DNA of 6,772 bases from NCBI GenBank assembly GCA_030612585.1, contig JAUWNP010000224.1, positions 1 through 6,772 on the forward strand, written 5' to 3'. The stretch is from Anaerolineae bacterium (lineage in GTDB: Bacteria; Chloroflexota; Anaerolineae; B4-G1). Each line of letters begins with the position of its first letter. Positions within the stretch are counted from its first letter, which is position 1. Positions 6,037 through 6,772 of the stretch are shown piece after piece. The notes beneath the pieces were generated by a model. It was not told the origin of the DNA, ran no database searches, and saw only the letters and a program-made list of their open reading frames with translations. The translations under genes and the position numbers were made by a program.

Positions 6037-6128
6037 CCACGAAGGATCGAAAGAGCGAAGTGCACGAAGGGGTGTGTTGGTGCACTTTTCGTGCTCTTCT
6101 CGCTGTTTTCGTGCTCTTTTCGTGTTTC
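6037..6128. repeat. Degenerate CACGAAG / TTTTCGTG word cluster within each repeat unit
   Basis: The left part (6037-6070) carries CACGAAGG, TCGAAAGAGCGAAG and GCACGAAGG. The right part (6081-6128) carries TTTTCGTGCTC, TTCTCGCTG, TTTTCGTGCTC and TTTTCGTG at steps of about 10-11 bp. The two parts are roughly reverse complementary, so the zone can fold as a long imperfect hairpin. It recurs at +279 and +558 bp. The same layout, with words in one direction then in the other, is seen at 205-288 with a different word. Confidence 0.65.
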
Positions 6129-6772
6129 ATACTTCTGTTTTGTGTCATTTTGAAACACGAAGGGTAACCACTCGCCCGCTCCCGCTGGATTGTCAAATCC
6201 AGCGGTTCAGCGGATAGAACCAAGCGGGTCTGACCGCTTTTGGCCTGGAAAGTGCTGCCTCTCGCTGCCAAGAGGCTTGGATTTGGCAATCCAAGCCGAG
6301 CAGGGTGAGTAGTTGCCACGAAGGTTCGAAAGGGCGAGGTGCACGAAGGGGCATGTTGGTGCACTTTTCGTGCTGTTCTCGCTGTTTTCTTGCTCTTTTC
6401 GTGCTTCATGTTCCTGTTTCGTGTCCTTTTGAAACACGAAGGGTAACCACTCACCCGCTCCCGCTGGATTTGACAATCCAGCGGTTCAGCGGATGGACCC
6501 AAGCGGGTCTGATCGCTTTTGGCCTGGAAAGTGCCGCTTCTCGCTGCCAAGAGGCTGGGACCTGGCAATCCAAGCCGAGCAGGGTGAGTAGTTGCCACGA
6601 AGGTTCGAAAGGGCGAGGTGCACGAAGGGGTATGTTGGTGCACTTTTCGTGCTTTTCTCGCTGTTTTCGTGCTCTTTTCGTGTTTCATGTTCCTATTTTG
6701 CGTCCTTTTGAAACAAGAAAGGTAACCACTCACCCGCTCCCGCTGGATTGTCAAGTCCAGCGGTTCAGCAGA

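Larger units (their letters stand above)
5873..6772. repeat. Tandem array of 279-bp units, at least 3.2 copies, open at the right edge
   Basis: Units begin at 5873, 6152, 6431 and 6710, each at GAAACACG (GAAACAAG in the last). The period is exactly 279 bp three times, without indels. The last unit is cut by the window end. Units 2 and 3 differ at roughly 20 positions, about 93% identity. Each unit holds a 10-bp-stem hairpin, a shorter dyad (AAGCGG / CCGCTT, as at 5943-5960), a second 10-bp-stem hairpin, and then a zone of degenerate CACGAAG and TTTTCGTG words in opposite orientations. Because 279 is divisible by three, a minus-strand frame stays open throughout and joins the 134-aa gene, but most differences between units change amino acids, so it does not look protein-coding. 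Apart from this array, the region upstream of the 134-aa gene shows no gene and no clear promoter. Confidence 0.9.

Noticed and set aside
5453..6754. A 433-aa minus-strand reading frame that fuses three 93-residue repeats to the 134-aa protein
   Set aside because: The frame is open because the unit is 279 bp (93 codons). Differences between units are mostly amino-acid changing, other frames are open in the same stretch, the first codon would be a TTG at the window edge, and a good Shine-Dalgarno sequence and a duplicated start mark 5857 as the real start.
5873..6772. A CRISPR array
   Set aside because: Units of 279 bp are repeated along their whole length without unique spacers, and no cas gene is present.

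Overview
The window looks like an accessory region of a moderately GC-rich bacterium, most likely a member of the Chloroflexota (Anaerolineae-like). This placement is an inference from protein style: a caspase-like peptidase with a Thr/Pro 'TPTATPT' linker, a secreted multi-domain protein with PPC and carbohydrate-binding-like modules, and an 'LPIAAR'-type motif that recalls secreted Chloroflexota proteins. No rRNA, tRNA, transposase, integrase or CRISPR array is visible.

All supported genes lie on the minus strand, so the layout is read from right to left. At the right (5873-6772) is an array of about 3.2 tandem copies of an exact 279-bp unit, running off the window edge. Each unit carries hairpins and a zone of degenerate 10-11-bp words. 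The array abuts the ribosome-binding site of a 134-aa acidic helical protein (5453-5857). After 50 bp comes a 589-aa membrane-anchored caspase-family (C14-like) protein (3633-5402). After a further 31 bp comes a 1071-aa secreted protein with a PPC-like domain and five beta-sandwich, carbohydrate-binding-like modules (386-3601). The spacing suggests one transcription unit. A 254-bp gap (132-385) with a long imperfect inverted repeat follows. At the left edge a second, nearly identical copy of the 134-aa gene begins (1-131), cut by the window.

A working model, by inference only: the small helical protein and the caspase catalytic domain sit in the cytoplasm. The caspase protein crosses the membrane once and exposes an Ig/FN3-like domain outside, where it could meet the co-encoded secreted protein. 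That would join an extracytoplasmic binding or sensing layer to an internal protease. The helical gene is duplicated on both sides of the pair, and the array is inserted exactly at its Shine-Dalgarno region, so the locus appears to have been rearranged recently.
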